From positions 25,831 to 89,830 of the forward strand of contig WAPX01000044.1 of NCBI GenBank assembly GCA_015520485.1: a stretch of 64,000 nucleotides of DNA, read 5' to 3'. Positions 42,784-51,993 of this stretch are shown in pieces (positions within the stretch are counted from its first letter, which is position 1; each line of letters starts with the position of its first letter). The stretch comes from Archaeoglobaceae archaeon (GTDB lineage: Archaea > Halobacteriota > Archaeoglobi > Archaeoglobales > Archaeoglobaceae). The notes below the pieces were generated by a model. The model searched no databases. It was not told the origin of the DNA and worked only from the letters and a program-made list of their open reading frames with translations. Made by a program: the position numbers and the translations under genes.

Positions 42784-43257
42784 TTACCTAAAACCAAGCT
42801 TTAAAGCGGTATCGTGTATGCGGTAAGCAAGTGTAATCAAAGGCCTAACGTTAACAGCGTAACCCGTAAACCTGAGAATGATCAGGGCGAGCGAAATAGC
42901 CATTATTATTCCGTTGCCGAGCCTGCTGTTGAACCTGAGTTTCAGTATCCTGTAGTTTTTCCTGCTTGGGTAAAACAGTTCAACACCCTCGGGATTTAGC
43001 ATGTCCGCAAATATGTGCGTCAGTATTCCAACGAGCACAGGGAGAGACAGGTTCGGGAAAAGTGCGGAAACAACCAGAAACGCGAGAAAGGCGAACAGGA
43101 GTGAGTGGGTGAATCCCCTGTGCCTTATGCCGATCGTGTGATCCATGTCGCTTATTATGCCAAAGAAGGCTGAAGCTATTATCTGTGATGGAGTAAGCCC
43201 GAGGAAGATTGCAGCTGAGGCGGCGAATACAGCGTGAGTTCTCCTCAGCAAAACCAT
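42784..43257 (-). CDS. YdjM/DUF457-type membrane-bound metal-dependent hydrolase
   Basis: The 157-residue membrane protein begins MVLLRRTHAVFAASAAIFLG and has SDMDHTIGIRHRGFTHSLLF and LTHIFADMLNPEGVELFYP, the His/Asp pattern of the YdjM (LexA-regulated) family. The activity is undefined. It lies 9 bases after the PHP gene on the same strand. Confidence 0.85.
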   Translation of the reverse strand: MVLLRRTHAVFAASAAIFLGLTPSQIIASAFFGIISDMDHTIGIRHRGFTHSLLFAFLAFLVVSALFPNLSLPVLVGILTHIFADMLNPEGVELFYPSRKNYRILKLRFNSRLGNGIIMAISLALIILRFTGYAVNVRPLITLAYRIHDTALKLGFR

Positions 43258-43266
43258 CGACCTCTG

Positions 43267-43914
43267 TTACTTTTTAGCCTTTTTCCAGAGTTTCTTGAAC
43301 AGTCTGCAGTTGTTCTCCAGCACTTTTTCCGGCCTGGATATTCCAGCTGCCCTGCATATCTTCAGGGCTGTAGCGGGAGTTATTATGTCGGACGGGGAGT
43401 GCGTGTCCGTGTTGACGACCGGTTTTTCGCAGAACCTCGCAACACACCCGTTTCCGAGGCAGTGTCCTTTCCTTGCCGATATTTCGAGATATACCTCGTT
43501 ATCCACTGCTTTTTCAGCCAGCTTTTCGTCAATTATTCCCGGATGCGCCAGAATGCTGGCTCCGCTTTCGACTGCTGCAGCGTTGGTCCCCTCCTCCACA
43601 GGCTCAGCCAAGGTCTCACCGTGAACAACCACTATTTCAGCCCCCTCTTTCCAGGCAAGCTCAACCGCAGAATCAATCAGTTTTGGTGGAACGTGGGTTA
43701 TCTCCACACCAAAGAGCATTTTAACGCTGTAATCGTCTCTCCAGTCCTGAAGCTTTCTAAGCCTGTCCATTATCCACGAAGTATTCGAGAAGTCGGCATG
43801 ATCGGTAATGGCAAATCCGGATACACCTGCGTTTTTCATCCTCCTCGCCATTTCAGAGGGTATCAGCTCTCCGTCACTGAAAACTGAGTGTGTGTGCAGG
43901 TCGTAGTATTCCAT
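43267..43914 (-). CDS. PHP-domain phosphoesterase
   Basis: The 215-residue protein has the four PHP motifs: YDLHTHSVFSDGE, ITDHADFSN, ILAHPGIID and NTDTHSPSD, which bind two or three metals. Relatives include histidinol phosphatase and phosphatases of small molecules. KMLFGVEITHVPPKL is typical of the archaeal group. The substrate is unknown. It diverges from the DUF211 gene. Confidence 0.85.
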   Translation of the reverse strand: MEYYDLHTHSVFSDGELIPSEMARRMKNAGVSGFAITDHADFSNTSWIMDRLRKLQDWRDDYSVKMLFGVEITHVPPKLIDSAVELAWKEGAEIVVVHGETLAEPVEEGTNAAAVESGASILAHPGIIDEKLAEKAVDNEVYLEISARKGHCLGNGCVARFCEKPVVNTDTHSPSDIITPATALKICRAAGISRPEKVLENNCRLFKKLWKKAKK

Positions 43915-43967
43915 GCTTTTTGATAAAACTCGATAGAGTTAAATATATTGGTGAAGTACACTTTTTT

Positions 43968-44255
43968 GTGGCAGGTATAAGAAGGTTGGTTCTGGACGTT
44001 ATGAAACCGCATGAACCCGACAACGTGTTTCTCGCCTTAAAGCTGAGCGAAGTGGAAAACGTCGATGGTGTAAACCTGAACCTGATGGAAATAGACCAGA
44101 GCACGGAAACTCTGAAGATTACGATTGTCGGTGACGATATAAACTACAAGGAAGTAAAAAAAGTTATCGAGGACATGGGTGCTGCAATACACAGCGTTGA
44201 CGAGATCGTTGCAGGAAAGCTGATAATTGATGCTGTAAAAACGGAGCAGGACTGA
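43968..44255 (+). CDS. DUF211 family protein
   Basis: The protein is about 95 residues: AGIRRLVLDVMKPHEPDNVF, VDGVNLNLMEIDQSTETLKI, KVIEDMGAAIHSVDEIVAGK. This is the archaeal DUF211 family, a small ferredoxin-like fold forming oligomers and of unknown function. The GTG at 43968 has no ribosome site but sits 25 bases after the TATA box AAATATATT (43941-43949), so the mRNA is leaderless. Confidence 0.85.
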   Translation: MAGIRRLVLDVMKPHEPDNVFLALKLSEVENVDGVNLNLMEIDQSTETLKITIVGDDINYKEVKKVIEDMGAAIHSVDEIVAGKLIIDAVKTEQD

Positions 44256-44418
44256 CGTTTTTGCATCAGTGTTTAACTTAAACACTCTTTAAACACCATT
44301 AATTCCCTGCACTGCGAAGTTTTTTAAGTAACGTGTCCTGCGGGAGTGGTTGCAGAGGATTACGAGAAAATTGTTTTACAGGTACTAAATGGTAAAATGA
44401 TTTTAAGCTTAAACAGTA

Positions 44419-44881
44419 TTAACCTTCTCTTTTAAGCCTTTCGATTTCTTTCTTTATTTCATCAATTATTTCGGGATTGTATATTTCTTTTTTGTTATCT
44501 TTTTTAATTGAAAATATAGTAAAAACTTTCCCACCAAAATCTTTTTCAAACTTTTTATGCGTTTTACCAAGCCACTCTTTCCATCTATAGATCTCCGGCG
44601 TTTGCTCATAAGTTATTAGGTTTTATTTGCAAACCGATATATTTTTTACCTATCTGAATATAGAAATCAACATTGTAAAACCTATCCCATTCATCGGGGG
44701 CGGGTTTTATTTTTACACCCAAATCTTTCTGTAATATCCCATATGTTGTTTTTATTTTTGTTAGATAACCACCATACGTTTTGTTGATTACAAGATTATA
44801 AATGTAATGAATGCGATCTTCTTCTGAGAGAGTGTCAAAAATAGGGATAAAAAATAAATAAACTAAATAAAAGACCTGCAA
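44419..44881 (-). pseudogene. Truncated and frameshifted MjaI-like type II restriction endonuclease
   Basis: The upper frame reads YIYNLVINKTYGGYLTKIKT, EWDRFYNVDFYIQIGKKYIG, then stops; a second frame continues ITYEQTPEIYRWKEWLGKTH, KKFEKDFGGKVFTIFSI and EIIDEIKKEIERLKREG. Together these resemble the C-terminal part of the MjaI restriction endonuclease family (Y-I-G-L-Q-I-K-P then P-E-I-x-x-W-K). A one-base shift near 44625-44635 splits it, and its N terminus is lost where the IS wreck begins. No DNA methyltransferase is adjacent. It is a dead restriction gene. The gap 44256-44418 holds only a short unassigned frame (GTG at 44348). Confidence 0.6.
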
Positions 44882-44899
44882 CCCACGCTAAGGCAGTTA

Positions 44900-45503
44900 G
44901 TGGACTACGTTAAAGCTACAAAAGTCTTTCGAAGGAATAAGAAGGGTATAGAGTTAAAAGATATTAGTTTTATTATACTTCTTCGGTCTTTCTTCAGAAA
45001 CAAGCAATTTCCTCTCCCTTTTCGAAGAAATAAGTCACGAATCAGTTAGAATTTACTACCACAGACTCAAGAAAGTTCTAAAACCTCTAAGAAGGCTTAT
45101 TGCAATAGATGAAAACTAAAGATAAAGCTTGAGAAGAAACAGATCTTTGTTTGGGCTGCTATAGATGTAGATACAAAGAAGTGCTTAACCATGGGCTTCT
45201 GAAAGCAGAGGAAGCTTTGAAGCTTACGTTTTGAGAGGAGTCTTAAGCACGAAAACAGGCCAGAAGTAGTTGTTGACAGGGGATTCTGTACATAGGCTTT
45301 ACAAAGATTAGGATTGAAATACAGACATGAGACGTTTGGTGAGAGAAATGCCGTAGAAGGATTCTTTTCGAGGTTTATGGTGAGGGAATAAGAAGAGGAC
45401 GAAGAGGTTCTGGAATAGATTTCCTTAAAAGTTCTTTCGAATGCAGAGCTGGTTAGAGAGTTTTGTAGCATTCTACAACTACTGGGGGCGTTTATCTTGA
45501 CAG
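44900..45503 (+). mobile_element. Decayed IS6/IS240-like insertion sequence, copy 2
   Basis: The best preserved of three copies. Broken frames give [20 protein letters not shown], the first Asp in LIAIDETKIKLEKKQIFVWA, AIDVDTKKCLTMGF, the second Asp in VVVDRGFCT and the Glu in HETFGERNAVEGFFSRFM, so the DDE triad can be traced, but stops and shifts interrupt it at least four times. The right end is ACTGGGGGCGTTTATCTTGA followed by CAG (45481-45503). The left end is not clear. It lies at the truncated end of the MjaI-like gene. Confidence 0.78.
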
Positions 45504-45539
45504 CACCTACCGAGGCTTCTCCAATAAAATATTTAAAAA

Positions 45540-46340
45540 TTAATTAGACTTTAAAAATTCGAGAGCCTCTTTCGCACTTGCATTTTCGTGCACAATCATG
45601 GATATTGCTCTCGTCATTTTCGTCGGGTTTTCGGCCTGAAATACGTTTCTGCCTATTGCAACGCCTCTAGCTCCTCCCTCTATAGCCATTTCAACCATTT
45701 TAAGCAAATCCTCTTCGTTCTTCATTTTCGGCCCGCCGGCCACGACAACCGGAACGGGACAACCTCTGGTAACTCTCCTGAATGATTCCACATCTCCCGT
45801 AAAGTTGGTCTTGACTATGTCCGCTCCGAGCTCAGCTCCCACTCTCGCCGCAAGAGCGACCGCTTTCTCGTCAAACTGGTTTATTCCCTCCCCTCTCGGG
45901 TACATCATAGCTAAGAGTGGCATTCCCCATTCCTCGCAGGTCTTGCTGACCTCGCCGAGAACCTTTATCTGCTGAGCCTCAGTCCTGCTTCCGACGTTTA
46001 TGTGCACGCTTACGGCATCAGCCCCAAGCTTTATCGCCTCCTCCACCGTGCAGACCAGCACTTTTTCGTTCGGATCTGGACTCAACGAAGTGGAACCGCT
46101 CATGTGTATTATCAGACCGACATCCTTACCGTATCCCCTGTGTCCGAACGGCACAATTCCCTTGTGAATTACCACGGCATTTGCTCCACCCTCAGCAACG
46201 GCGTTTATCGTTTTCGGCATGTCCTCCAGCCCCTCTATGGGCCCCATTGACAGGCCGTGATCCATTGGCACTATAACCGTATTTCCGCTGTTTCTGTCGA
46301 GTATTCTCTCGATTCTGATTTTCTTACCTACGTCACTCAT
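45540..46340 (-). CDS. DhnA-family class I aldolase: AroA' or fructose-bisphosphate aldolase paralog
   Basis: The 266-residue protein has [40 protein letters not shown], the Schiff-base Lys in [15 protein letters not shown] and [14 protein letters not shown]. It resembles the methanogen ADH synthase more closely, by eye, than does the paralog at 11320 in the aro operon. It could therefore be the main AroA' or an aldolase of sugar metabolism. AGGTG precedes the ATG. AMMECR1 lies upstream on the same strand. Confidence 0.85.
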   Translation of the reverse strand: MSDVGKKIRIERILDRNSGNTVIVPMDHGLSMGPIEGLEDMPKTINAVAEGGANAVVIHKGIVPFGHRGYGKDVGLIIHMSGSTSLSPDPNEKVLVCTVEEAIKLGADAVSVHINVGSRTEAQQIKVLGEVSKTCEEWGMPLLAMMYPRGEGINQFDEKAVALAARVGAELGADIVKTNFTGDVESFRRVTRGCPVPVVVAGGPKMKNEEDLLKMVEMAIEGGARGVAIGRNVFQAENPTKMTRAISMIVHENASAKEALEFLKSN

Positions 46341-46403
46341 ACTGCAACACCTTCAACTGCTTTGCTACATTGACTCACAGTAACAAGATTATAAAGTTTA
46401 CCC

Positions 46404-47006
46404 TCAGTTGGAAAAGATTACCTCTACAACCTCTCCCCTCGGCTCGACCTCCTTGAAAATCTGTCCTTCGAACCTGTAAACTTCAGCCCCGGATAACCAG
46501 CAGTCCGGAGGTAATCCTGCTTTCATACATGTTTCGCTCAGAAAACTTTCAGGATCGAGGTTGTACTCAACGGCAACCTGAGGTAAGAGCAATCCCGAAT
46601 ACGGCCCCATCTGAACCATTAAACCGTGCTTTCCTATTTCCACGTACTTTGGCAGGTCTTTTGGATCTGCAACTATTTTTTCAGGTGTTGTCAGAACAGT
46701 TACCTCAACGCATATTTCGTCCATCTCTTCAATGCCAACTCTCGGAAACCTCGGATCCTGTGTTGCCGCCGCTATGGCAGATTCTATTATTGCCTCGTCA
46801 AGCCTTTTTATGGGGTAAGGAAATCCAATGCAGCCCCTCAGCATTCCACCTTTCGTCAGAGTGGTAAAAACGCCCCTCCTTTCTTCGAAAACTCCGGAAT
46901 ACCTCTCCCGAATTACCTTTCCCTCAGTGAGGTAAACTTCAATTGCCTTTCTTGCAAGCTTTACTGCGAGCTCCCCTTCTTCTCTGGTCAGTCTTACAGA
47001 CTTCAT
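46404..47006 (-). CDS. AMMECR1 domain protein
   Basis: The 200-residue protein has the invariant [19 protein letters not shown], then [20 protein letters not shown], and [20 protein letters not shown] with a conserved Cys. This is the AMMECR1 family, universal in archaea and possibly involved in RNA or lipid chemistry with radical SAM and MEMO partners. The biochemical role is not defined. The neighbour is the aldolase paralog. Confidence 0.92.
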   Translation of the reverse strand: MKSVRLTREEGELAVKLARKAIEVYLTEGKVIRERYSGVFEERRGVFTTLTKGGMLRGCIGFPYPIKRLDEAIIESAIAAATQDPRFPRVGIEEMDEICVEVTVLTTPEKIVADPKDLPKYVEIGKHGLMVQMGPYSGLLLPQVAVEYNLDPESFLSETCMKAGLPPDCWLSGAEVYRFEGQIFKEVEPRGEVVEVIFSN

Positions 47007-47107
47007 ATCTGTAAGTTGACTTAATCAGTATTAACTCTTGGGGAAAAACGTAAAAAAGCAAAAAGGTTAATTATTTCTTATAAATCCTCAGGAGCGGGGT
47101 GTTTTCG

Positions 47108-48034
47108 ATGCAACACCTTATATCGATTTCTGACATGAGCAGTGACGAACTCATAGAAGTGATAGAGCTCGCTGAAAAGCTCAAAGCGGAGAGGTACAAG
47201 GGAATCGTTACAGACTACCTCAAGAACAAAAGTCTGGCAATGGTGTTCGAGCTACCGTCTACGAGGACGAGAGTTAGCTTTGAGGTGGCAATGACCGATC
47301 TGGGAGGTCACGCTCTTTACCTGGGCTGGAACGAGCTGCAGCTCGGCAGAGGGGAGCCAATAAAGGATACGGCAAGAGTTCTCAGCCGTTACGTTCACGC
47401 TGTAACCATGAGGGTTAGAGAGCACTCAACGATAGTGGAATTCGCAGAGTACTCTACAGTACCTGTAATAAACGCTCTCAGCAACCTCGAGCATCCCTGC
47501 CAGATAGTTGCGGATCTGCTCACGATAAAGGAATACAAAGGAAGCCTGAAGGACGTCAAAGTCGTTTGGGTTGGGGATGGAAACAACGTATGCAACTCGC
47601 TGATACTCGCAGCAGCCTTACTCGGTATGGAACTCGTCATTTCCACACCGAATAACCACCTGCCTGATGAAAAGGTTGTTAGCAGGGCAAAGGAAATAGC
47701 AAAGGATACGGGAGCAAAAATAACGTTTGAGGCAAATCCAAAAGCCGCTGTTAAGGACTGCGACGTGATATACACCGATGTGTGGGTGTCTATGGGGCAG
47801 GAGAGCGAGAGAGACGAAAGGCTGAAAGCGTTTCTACCCTATCAGGTGAACGAAGATCTTGTAAACAGGGCAAAGGACGACGTAATAGTTATGCACTGCC
47901 TGCCCGCACACAGAGGAGAGGAAATCACAGATGCAGTAATAGAGGGTACAAACTCTGTCGTGTTCGATCAGGCAGAAAACAGACTGCACGCTCAGAAGGC
48001 AATACTGTTAAAGCTCATAGGAGATGAATACTGA
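47108..48034 (+). CDS. argF: Ornithine carbamoyltransferase
   Basis: The protein is about 308 residues. It has ELPSTRTRVSFEVAMTDLGG, MRVREHSTIVEFAEYSTVPV, NLEHPCQIVADLLTI and the ornithine motif MHCLPAHRGEEI, which distinguishes it from the aspartate enzyme. It makes citrulline in arginine synthesis. The ATG at 47108 is six bases after GGGGTG; the GTG at 47099 lies within that site. CTTATAAAT (47077-47085) is a probable TATA box. nadE follows after three bases. Confidence 0.96.
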   Translation: MQHLISISDMSSDELIEVIELAEKLKAERYKGIVTDYLKNKSLAMVFELPSTRTRVSFEVAMTDLGGHALYLGWNELQLGRGEPIKDTARVLSRYVHAVTMRVREHSTIVEFAEYSTVPVINALSNLEHPCQIVADLLTIKEYKGSLKDVKVVWVGDGNNVCNSLILAAALLGMELVISTPNNHLPDEKVVSRAKEIAKDTGAKITFEANPKAAVKDCDVIYTDVWVSMGQESERDERLKAFLPYQVNEDLVNRAKDDVIVMHCLPAHRGEEITDAVIEGTNSVVFDQAENRLHAQKAILLKLIGDEY

Positions 48035-48037
48035 TTG

Positions 48038-48850
48038 ATGACTGACTGGGAGAAAGTGATTGAGGCAATACTGGACTTCATAAGAGATGTCGTGAGCAGG
48101 GCTGAAGCGGAAGGGGTTGTTGTTGGCGTCAGCGGAGGTATAGACAGCGCCTGCGTCGCCAAACTGTGCACTCTGGCTCTCGGAAAAGAGAGAGTTCTCG
48201 CACTTGTAATGCCGGAAAAGGAAGTTACTCCCGAGGAGGATGTTGAAGACGCTTTAAACCTTTGCAGGGAGCTTGGGATAGAGCATAGAGTCATAGAAAT
48301 TTCTCCGGCAGTTTCTGCGATTTACGGGATTCTGGGTTGCGATGCGGAGGGAATTCCGGCTGCAAACGTCAAGCCGAGGGTTAGGATGATATGTTTGTAC
48401 TACCACGCGAACGCTATGAACAGGCTCGTAGCAGGAACTGGAAACAAGAGCGAACTTCTCGCAGGGTACTTCACGAAGTACGGCGATGGTGGCGTTGACT
48501 TTCTGCCAATTGGCGACCTTTACAAGACCGAAGTGTTCGAGCTTGCAGAGTATCTTGAAATTCCGGAGAGAATAAGAAAGAAGAGGCCGAGTGCGAGGCT
48601 GTGGAGCGGTCAGACCGATGAGGAGGAAATGGGCATAAGCTACGAGAAGCTCGATTCGATACTGAAGGCCATGGAGAAACTGAACCTGCTGGAATTCGAG
48701 CTTGATGACGTAACAAACGTGGATGAAATAGCTGAAATCAGCTCTTCGAGCAGGAAAGAGGTTGAACTCGTGCTGAACATGGTTAAGAAGAGCACTCACA
48801 AGAGAAACATGCCACCACTACTCAAGCTCAGAAACATGTTGAACGGCTGA
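48038..48850 (+). CDS. nadE: NAD synthetase (ammonia-dependent)
   Basis: The protein is about 270 residues. It has the ATP pyrophosphatase loop VVVGVSGGIDSACVAKL, NVKPRVRMICLYYHANAMNR, GTGNKSELLAGYFTKYGDGG and LPIGDLYKTEVFELAEYL. It amidates nicotinate adenine dinucleotide; there is no glutaminase domain. The ATG at 48038 follows the argF stop by three bases. Confidence 0.95.
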   Translation: MTDWEKVIEAILDFIRDVVSRAEAEGVVVGVSGGIDSACVAKLCTLALGKERVLALVMPEKEVTPEEDVEDALNLCRELGIEHRVIEISPAVSAIYGILGCDAEGIPAANVKPRVRMICLYYHANAMNRLVAGTGNKSELLAGYFTKYGDGGVDFLPIGDLYKTEVFELAEYLEIPERIRKKRPSARLWSGQTDEEEMGISYEKLDSILKAMEKLNLLEFELDDVTNVDEIAEISSSSRKEVELVLNMVKKSTHKRNMPPLLKLRNMLNG

Positions 48851-48897
48851 AAAGTTCTGTCTGTCATTAACTTACTGTCATTAACTCAGTGGTGAAA

Positions 48898-49695
48898 ATG
48901 ACGAAAAAAGAGATGACGAAAAAGAGGTTTCCTACAGGTATAGAATTCTTTGACAAGCAGACAGGGGGTCTTTATCCCGGCCTCGTGATACTGCTTGAAG
49001 AGGTTGGTGCCGGTGGCAGAGAGTTTGCCCTGTCAATGATATTTCGAGGTGCTGAAAAGTACTTCAAAGCGAGTTACATTGCCCTGTCTTCAAGCGTTGA
49101 AGAGGTCATAAACGATTCAAAACTGAGCTTTCCCGAAGCTCCAGAAAGCAGGTTAAAGGAGTTAGAGGAAAAAGTGAAAATAATAAGCCTCGCAGAGCAC
49201 TACTTTGAAAGCTCGATAGTTCCCTACTGGTGGATCAGTTCGGAAAAACCGACTTTAAAATCACTAAGGAAGAAAGACAGCAACATACTCGAAGAGCTCG
49301 TAAACGTTTGCGACGCCATAGAGGATGAGAGTCTGGTGTTCGTTGACAGCATGAGCGACCTCGTCAGGCTGACAAGAGAAAAAATAAGTTGGAACGATCT
49401 AATAGACTTCGTTAAGGGAATGAGAAAGCTTTGCGTTAAGAGGAACATTCTGACGCTGACAACTTTGACAAGAGGTATGCTCGAAAAAGGGAAGGAGGAA
49501 GAGCTGATGGATCAGGCCGATGGAGCAATACTGTTTGAATGGGAAGTTCACAAAGAAGGAGTTACGAGGTGGATGTACATAAGAAAACTTCTCGGAGTTC
49601 TGCCAGTTCTCGAAAAGAAAAAGATATCCAAGTACAGCATAAGGATTGACCCGAGCGAGGGATTTACGATCTCCCAGCTCGTCAGGATAATGTAA
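48898..49695 (+). CDS. KaiC-like RecA-fold protein with degenerate P-loop
   Basis: The protein is about 265 residues. The start FPTGIEFFDKQTGGLYPGLV is the KaiC-family lead-in, but where the Walker A should be it reads EEVGAGGREFALSM, without G-K-T/S. A Walker B-like SLVFVDSMSDLVRLTR remains. It probably does not hydrolyse ATP and may act as a regulatory or partner subunit of the intact KaiC-like protein coded 84 bases downstream. A 12-base direct repeat (CTGTCATTAACT) lies just upstream. The ATG at 48898 is preferred to two upstream GTGs. Confidence 0.75.
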   Translation: MTKKEMTKKRFPTGIEFFDKQTGGLYPGLVILLEEVGAGGREFALSMIFRGAEKYFKASYIALSSSVEEVINDSKLSFPEAPESRLKELEEKVKIISLAEHYFESSIVPYWWISSEKPTLKSLRKKDSNILEELVNVCDAIEDESLVFVDSMSDLVRLTREKISWNDLIDFVKGMRKLCVKRNILTLTTLTRGMLEKGKEEELMDQADGAILFEWEVHKEGVTRWMYIRKLLGVLPVLEKKKISKYSIRIDPSEGFTISQLVRIM

Positions 49696-49779
49696 TTTTG
49701 GACAAATTTTAGATAATAGCAATTTTAGACTCAGACCAATTCAGAAAGATATATCATAATGACGTTACAATAAACCGAC

Positions 49780-50466
49780 ATGGAATTTTTATCCACTGGT
49801 ATAGACGGGCTTGACTCCATGCTCGGGGGTGGAATTCCCAGAAAACACATAGTTGCCGTTGTGGGTCAGCACGGCACGGGTAAAACTACCTTGGGTCTGC
49901 ACTTCATACATGCGGGTTTGATAAATGGGGAGAGGTGTATAATTCTCAGCTTTGATGAGGATGAAGACAGCATAATCGAGGATGCGAAGAACTTTGGCAT
50001 GGACTTTGAAAGCTATTCTGATAACATTGAAATTACGAGGCTTGAAGCAGCAGAAGTCAAGGAATCTCTGAGAAAGATAAAAAGCGATTTGCCGGAAGTA
50101 ATAAAGGGAATGAATGCAAGCAGAGTTCTTGTTGACACAATAAGCATTTTTGAAGCTCTGTTTGACGAAGGCGAAAGGTACAAGGCTCTGGCTTCTATCA
50201 GAAATGTCCTGAAGGTTGCAGAAGTTACGGCAATAATAACGAGCGAAGCTGATAAAGCAAATCCCATGTTTTCCAAGTACGGTTTGCTCGAGTACATATG
50301 CGACGGGGCGATAAGCATGAGGTACATACGGGGAAGTGAACTCGAAGAGGTCAGGCTTGGACTTGAAGTTGTTAAGATGAGAAGAGTCAAGCATTCAAGA
50401 AAGCCAAAACCCTACGAAATAACCGAGAACGGAATTGTCGTGTTTGAAAAGGAAGAGATATTCTGA
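49780..50466 (+). CDS. KaiC-like RecA-superfamily ATPase
   Basis: The 228-residue single-domain protein has STGIDGLDSMLGGGIPRKHI, an intact Walker A VVGQHGTGKTTLGLHFIHAG and Walker B ASRVLVDTISIFEALF, with a C-terminal RRVKHSRKPKPYEITENGIV. Archaeal KaiC relatives act in signalling and archaellum control, and many are autokinases. It is paired with the P-loop-less paralog just upstream. Confidence 0.88.
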   Translation: MEFLSTGIDGLDSMLGGGIPRKHIVAVVGQHGTGKTTLGLHFIHAGLINGERCIILSFDEDEDSIIEDAKNFGMDFESYSDNIEITRLEAAEVKESLRKIKSDLPEVIKGMNASRVLVDTISIFEALFDEGERYKALASIRNVLKVAEVTAIITSEADKANPMFSKYGLLEYICDGAISMRYIRGSELEEVRLGLEVVKMRRVKHSRKPKPYEITENGIVVFEKEEIF

Positions 50467-50491
50467 GAAATACAGCAATGCATAAACTCAT

Positions 50492-51199
50492 TTACAGCTC
50501 AAAGTAGTGTTTTTCTATATCTCTTATTTCCTCCACCTTCCCGCTTTTAACGATCTCGCCCTTTACGAGAACGTACGCTCTGGATGCTATGCTAAAAGCG
50601 AGGTGGATGTTCTGTTCGATTATAAGCACCGAAATGCCCATATCTCTGATTCTAGCTATTGCTTCGCCTATCGTTTTCACGACTATCGGTGCCAGACCAG
50701 TAGACGGTTCGTCGAGCATGAGCAGCTTCGGATTTTGCATTAGGGCTCTTGCTATGGCAACCATTTGCTGTTCTCCACCGCTCATTGTTTTTACAGTCTG
50801 GTTTCTTCTGTCTCTGAGCTTTGGAAACAAATCGTATGCGAGTTCAAGCCTGTCCTCATCGCCAGCAAGTAAGAGGTTGTCCTCCACACTCAGGTTTGGA
50901 AAGAGCCTTCTGCCTTCTGGACAGACGGCAATACCCCTTCTTATCCTTTCGTGAGTTTTTAGCCCGTGTATTGGCTCTCCAAAAAAGTATATTTCTCCTC
51001 TGGTTTTAACCAGACCGCAAATAGCTTTTATTAGTGTTGTTTTCCCAGCACCGTTGGGGCCAAGAATTGCAACAGCCTCCTTTCCGACCTTGAGGTTAAT
51101 GCCTCTGAGGATTTCAGAGCCATCGTAGTATGCTCTCAGGTTTCTGACTTCAAGCACTGTGTTTCTGCTTTCAGTTTTCCCGTGCAGCTCTACCATCAC
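50492..51199 (-). CDS. livF: Branched-chain amino acid ABC transporter ATPase LivF
   Basis: The protein is about 235 residues. It has Walker A ILGPNGAGKTTLIKAICGL, the signature KTMSGGEQQMVAIARALMQN, Walker B LLMLDEPSTGLAP and the LivF-typical VLIIEQNIHLAFSIASRAYV. It powers uptake of branched-chain or related amino acids with LivG. The GTG at 51199 or ATG at 51196 are both possible starts. It lies three bases after livG. Confidence 0.92.
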   Translation of the reverse strand: MMVELHGKTESRNTVLEVRNLRAYYDGSEILRGINLKVGKEAVAILGPNGAGKTTLIKAICGLVKTRGEIYFFGEPIHGLKTHERIRRGIAVCPEGRRLFPNLSVEDNLLLAGDEDRLELAYDLFPKLRDRRNQTVKTMSGGEQQMVAIARALMQNPKLLMLDEPSTGLAPIVVKTIGEAIARIRDMGISVLIIEQNIHLAFSIASRAYVLVKGEIVKSGKVEEIRDIEKHYFEL

Positions 51200-51201
51200 G
51201 C

Positions 51202-51891
51202 TCAGCCCTCAAAGCCGTTTCCACCCAGATACGCTTCCACCACAGCCTCATCTCTTACAGCATCCTCCGGTTGCCCTTCGAAAATGACCTGACCGTAGTT
51301 CAGCACTATCAGCCTGTCCACGACGTTGAAGAGCTCCTTTAACTTGTGTTCTATAACTACGAGCGGTATTCCGTCACCTTTCAGAGACTCTATTATGCTT
51401 TCGAGCTCCCTGCTTTCAGACGTGCTGAGACCGGAAAACGGCTCGTCGAGCATTAGCATTTTTGGTTTTGTTGCGAGAGCGAGAGCGACGCTTAACCTCC
51501 TGAGCTCTCCCTGAGAAAGGCTGGAAGCGATAATGCCCTTCTTCTTCTCCAGTCCAACCCTCTCCAGCTCGTCCATTCCCCCTCCCGCAGCCACAACGTT
51601 CTCTTCCACTGTCATCTGTTTGAATACCTTTATAAGCTGAAAGGTTCTGACGAGTCCCATTTTTACGAGCCTGCTCGGTTTTTTGCCCACTATGCTCTCT
51701 CCCCTGAACCTGATGTCTCCTCTGTCCGGCTTTATGAATCCGGATATCACGTTGAAAAGAGTTGTCTTTCCAGCTCCGTTTGGCCCCATTATGCCCAGAC
51801 ATTCTCTATCGTGCACTTCAAAGCTGACACCGTTTAAAGCCACCAGCTCCCCGAACTTCTTTTCAATTCCTTCAACTTTCAGCACGGCCAT
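51202..51891 (-). CDS. livG: Branched-chain amino acid ABC transporter ATPase LivG
   Basis: The protein is about 229 residues. It has Walker A IMGPNGAGKTTLFNVISGF, the LivG-like GLVRTFQLIKVFKQMTVEEN, a signature SLSQGELRRLSVALALATKP, Walker B MLMLDEPFSGLS and VIEHKLKELF. The start is the ATG at 51891 after GAGGTCA; the upstream 17 codons are rejected. LivH and LivM permease genes are not adjacent. Confidence 0.9.
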   Translation of the reverse strand: MAVLKVEGIEKKFGELVALNGVSFEVHDRECLGIMGPNGAGKTTLFNVISGFIKPDRGDIRFRGESIVGKKPSRLVKMGLVRTFQLIKVFKQMTVEENVVAAGGGMDELERVGLEKKKGIIASSLSQGELRRLSVALALATKPKMLMLDEPFSGLSTSESRELESIIESLKGDGIPLVVIEHKLKELFNVVDRLIVLNYGQVIFEGQPEDAVRDEAVVEAYLGGNGFEG

Positions 51892-51993
51892 GATCCTGAC
51901 CTCTCGCCTCTTGGCAATTTGATAGCTAACTGCATTTGGCAAATTGTCACTCTATATCAGAATACTTAAATATTGCCATCAACGCCAGTTTCC

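Noticed and set aside
44348..44440. Short frame GTG GTT GCA GAG GAT (about 30 codons)
   Set aside because: It has a TATA-like stretch upstream and could be a truncated gene start, but it is too short and has no recognisable family.
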